Positions 61,390 through 64,000 of a stretch of 64,000 nucleotides of DNA are shown piece by piece. Numbering within the stretch: the stretch's first letter is position 1; each line of letters starts with the position of its first letter. The DNA comes from Isoetes taiwanensis. Taxonomy: Eukaryota > Streptophyta > Lycopodiopsida > Isoetales > Isoetaceae. A model generated the notes under the pieces. The model searched no databases. It had not been told where the DNA came from and saw only the letters and a program-made list of their open reading frames with translations. The translations under genes were made by a program, and so were the position numbers. The stretch is from assembly GCA_021234155.1 (NCBI GenBank), contig JAJEKV010000062.1, positions 7,458,425 through 7,522,424 of the forward strand. The letters are read 5' to 3'.

Positions 61390-63110
61390 TCATTGAATAG
61401 GAGCTCTACAACTACGAGCATTGTGTCCCTTCCCATTACACCTTCCAAAATGTGTTCTCTCTTCTCTACACCTTCTTCTCCTGTGCGTATACGTTTGGTT
61501 TTTGGACGTCCAGGAGGTCTGCGTGTGGCTGGTGGTAACATGCCTCCAATAACATCATCGTATGCTAAATCACTAGGAATACTGGCTCCTTGTAAGTATC
61601 ACAATAGGACTGCAATGAATATGCTATGTGTGCATAAGATTGCACACGCTCTTTTCTAAACATAAAAGCGACTGCTGCATGTGCACACGGTAAACCCAAA
61701 TCTTGCCACCTTCCATAGGTGCACGTCCTCTTATCCACATCAACAAGCCTAATGTGTGTCGGAGTATGTATCTAAAGACAACAATAGTGGATGGCAAAAT
61801 TCGGTATAGTATTTCATGCTCACAAGACCCTCTGATGGATTGCTCTGCAGGTCCAACCAATGCATTATGTGTTGCCGGTCTAAGCAAATTCCTAGTAGCT
61901 TTCCCATCGACCCTTCTTTCATAAAACCATGACATTACCTTCTGGCGTATCAATTCCAACATCCCAATAATAGGCATATCTCTAGCCTCTAGCAACCATG
62001 CATTTAGGAACTCACCAACGTTGGATGTCAAATGTCCAAACCTTTTTCCCGAAAACTTACATGTAGCCCAATGTGAAGGGTCAGCCGTGTTCATTATCCA
62101 ATCAGCCGCACTATTATTTATAGCTCGTATTTCTCCAATGACCGCATCAAAATCCTGAGCATTAGTTGAGTATGCAGCTTTCCACGACATCCCTACTAGC
62201 TGAGTGCTTTTGAATGCTTTCCTGAAATAGGCAATATCCATGTGCTGTATCACTTCCAAACACCAACGTAACACCATCCACTAAACCCTTCTGCCTGTCT
62301 GAAATAAATGTTAGTGCACCTGTTTATTGAAGAGTATCCTTTAAACTTTGAAGAAACCAACACCAGTTATCATCATTCTCTGCTATTACCACTCCAAATG
62401 CAATTGGAAACAAAGCACCTTGTGCACCAGTGCCTGTAGCTGTCAGAAGAATACCAAGATATCTCCCCTTCAAATGAGTTCGATCTAGACCAATGACAGA
62501 CCTACAATGCGCAAACCCCTTTATGCTTGCATTGTAGGTAACAAAAAAGCGAAGAAAGCGACCTTCAAATGTTTCCTGAACACATGCCACACTACCAGGA
62601 TTAGTTTCCATTATGTTTTGACAATAATTACGAAGTTTTTAATATGCAACAGTATGATCCCCATGGATTTGAGCATGTGCACTTTTTGCTTTCCAAGCTA
62701 CCCTGTAAGAGATAGAAACGCATTTTTCACGACGCAAGTCAGCAATGAGTTCCTTTAGTTTGTAAGCAGGATGATCTTTGAACTTCTCCAACGATTTTTT
62801 AGCCAACCATTTTGAGCTTGCTTCTTTATTTCCCAAGTGTTGCGTGCCACCACAATTGTGCTCTTCCCTATTTGACTTGATCTGGCATGCTGGACCACCT
62901 TGAATACAAGATGCATGCAACCTCCATGGACATCCAGGAGATTTGCATTGAATAGTAAATCTAGCAAAATCAATATACGTCAAGAATGTAGAAAGAAAGG
63001 TTTTGAATGAATCACATGGAGAAATTTACCTTTTTTTATCTGCTTTGATCACCTTCAGCTCAACGTGAGAATTGATTGCATCATCCCTCACTGCTCGTCA
63101 AGGATTCAAA
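61390..63110 (-). pseudogene. MuDR-type (MULE) transposase, broken
   Basis: Read right to left. The N-terminal MuDR DNA-binding region AINSHVELKVIKADKKR ends at 63030 and is spliced (69-bp intron 62961-63029, AAAAG|GTAAAT ... TGCTAG|ATTTAC) to FTIQCKSPGCPWRLHASCIQ and EEHNCGG. MULE core: VIGLDRTHLKGRYLG (first Asp), PIAFGVVIAENDDNWCWFLQ, FISDRQKGLV (second Asp), then FGHLTSNVGEFLNAWLLEAR. SWIM zinc finger CTYGRWQDLGLPCAHA near 61690-61740. The C-terminus has PPATRRPPGRPKTKR and a zinc knuckle RCNGKGHNARSC, ending at 61390. Stops (62326, 62639, TGA near 63090) and frameshifts inactivate it. The first-Asp motif normally reads DGTHLKG; here it is DRTHLKG. Confidence 0.85.
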
Positions 63111-64000
63111 TTGGCTTCCTTCGGCCAAAGCCATATCTCACGGCATAATTTATATTCAAATAATCAAATGTGCAATAAGGATTTTTTAGTTTTAAATAGT
63201 TAGACACAATAAGGTATAATAGAACAATGTACTTACCACTTTTAGCTACCACTTCTCATCCCGCCAGATTGTACCGCAGATATACAACAGGGTTGAAAAA
63301 AAAAGGAAAATAAAGCATTGCCATTAATGGCTTAACTGAAAGTTTTACCATATAATGCAAAAACTCACAGCACCAATTACTTACAACAAGAAGACTTGTG
63401 CCAGTGAATAACTTAGCAAGATCTCTCTGGTACTCTCTCTTTCCAAGTGAGACTGCAGCTAGAAGATTGACTTTAATGGCAGTACATTTTGCAGCTACAA
63501 TTCAATAAAAAATGTGGTCAGTGGTAAAACACCATTTTACAATAGAATTTAGAACAAATATTGCTGCACAGACAAAGCCTTAGAAAATATAGTTTCTCAT
63601 TGTCTAAACTTTATTCCTGCAATTGGCCCAGATGGAAAGACAGAAAAGTAGAACCGGATGTGAATTATACAAAGCAAATACAAAGACTAGTATTACAGAC
63701 TGAACAATCATATAAAACCAGCTGATTTGCAATATGAGCAGCCAATTTGGTACACTAAACGAACCTAGATTTTTAACAGAAGCCTACTGCAACAGCATGA
63801 TCTGAATTTGAATTTTGGCACACTTAGGCAGAAAGCATTCAACGCCAAGAGCAAGGAACTGCAAGGCCGTAACACAAACAATTGCAGGGAAGGTACAAAT
63901 GATTAAGACGAGGCAAGAAGATGTGCAGGACATCTGAGATAGTTAAGGTAGGGTGAAAACAGCTTTACCCTGGTTTTGGTGATTCCGTCGCGGTGAATAC
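63111..64000. other. Right flank, no clear gene
   Basis: Upstream side of the MULE relic and anonymous sequence. At the right edge, minus-strand GAATCACCAAAACCAGG|GTAAAG could be the end of an exon with a splice donor, but too little is visible. Confidence 0.3.

Overview
The window looks like nuclear DNA of a land plant. It has GT-AG introns, a plant-type receptor-like cytoplasmic kinase, a eukaryotic RuvB-like helicase, a MuDR-type transposase, L1-type LINEs and LTR retrotransposons primed from initiator Met-tRNA. It is gene-poor and full of broken transposons of different ages, which fits a large genome. A fern or other seed-free vascular plant is my best guess, on weak grounds: a bacterial-looking PLP decarboxylase and an HUH-type element relic sit beside ordinary plant genes. 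No chloroplast, mitochondrial, rRNA, tRNA or CRISPR sequence was recognised.

Layout. 1-1361 (+): 3' part of a PLP-dependent group II decarboxylase. 3.2-5.0 kb: repeat with a hairpin head that contains a 1.5 kb polypyrimidine tract. 5.4-9.3 kb (+): near-complete but broken LINE. 9.3-15.6 kb: mostly non-coding, with a lone WD40 exon and an unrecognised multi-exon minus-strand gene at 13.6-15.5 kb. 16-17 kb (-): relic of an HUH-type replication protein. 19.4-20.0 kb (+): SWIM zinc-finger pseudogene. 20.99-22.31 kb (+): intact YqaJ-type nuclease gene, tail to tail with an intact RuvB-like 2 gene (23.19-25.17 kb, -). The junction between these two genes has been tandemly duplicated. 25.3-25.9 kb: two fold-back structures upstream of RuvB-like 2.

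27-55 kb is a transposon graveyard: two copies of a non-LTR zinc-finger fragment, a split 1.4 kb segmental duplication, pieces of copia-like and Ty3-like elements, a nested LINE pair that moved as one unit between 15-bp target duplications, further copies of the hairpin-headed repeat, palindrome clusters, and two unrecognised coding relics. 56.5-59.7 kb (+) is an intact PBL27-like kinase gene with promoter elements and a GC-AG intron. 61.0-61.2 kb is a minisatellite, followed by a broken minus-strand MULE transposase at 61.4-63.1 kb.

The four convincing host genes (decarboxylase, YqaJ nuclease, RuvB-like 2, kinase) show no shared pathway. They are separate transcription units scattered among repeats.
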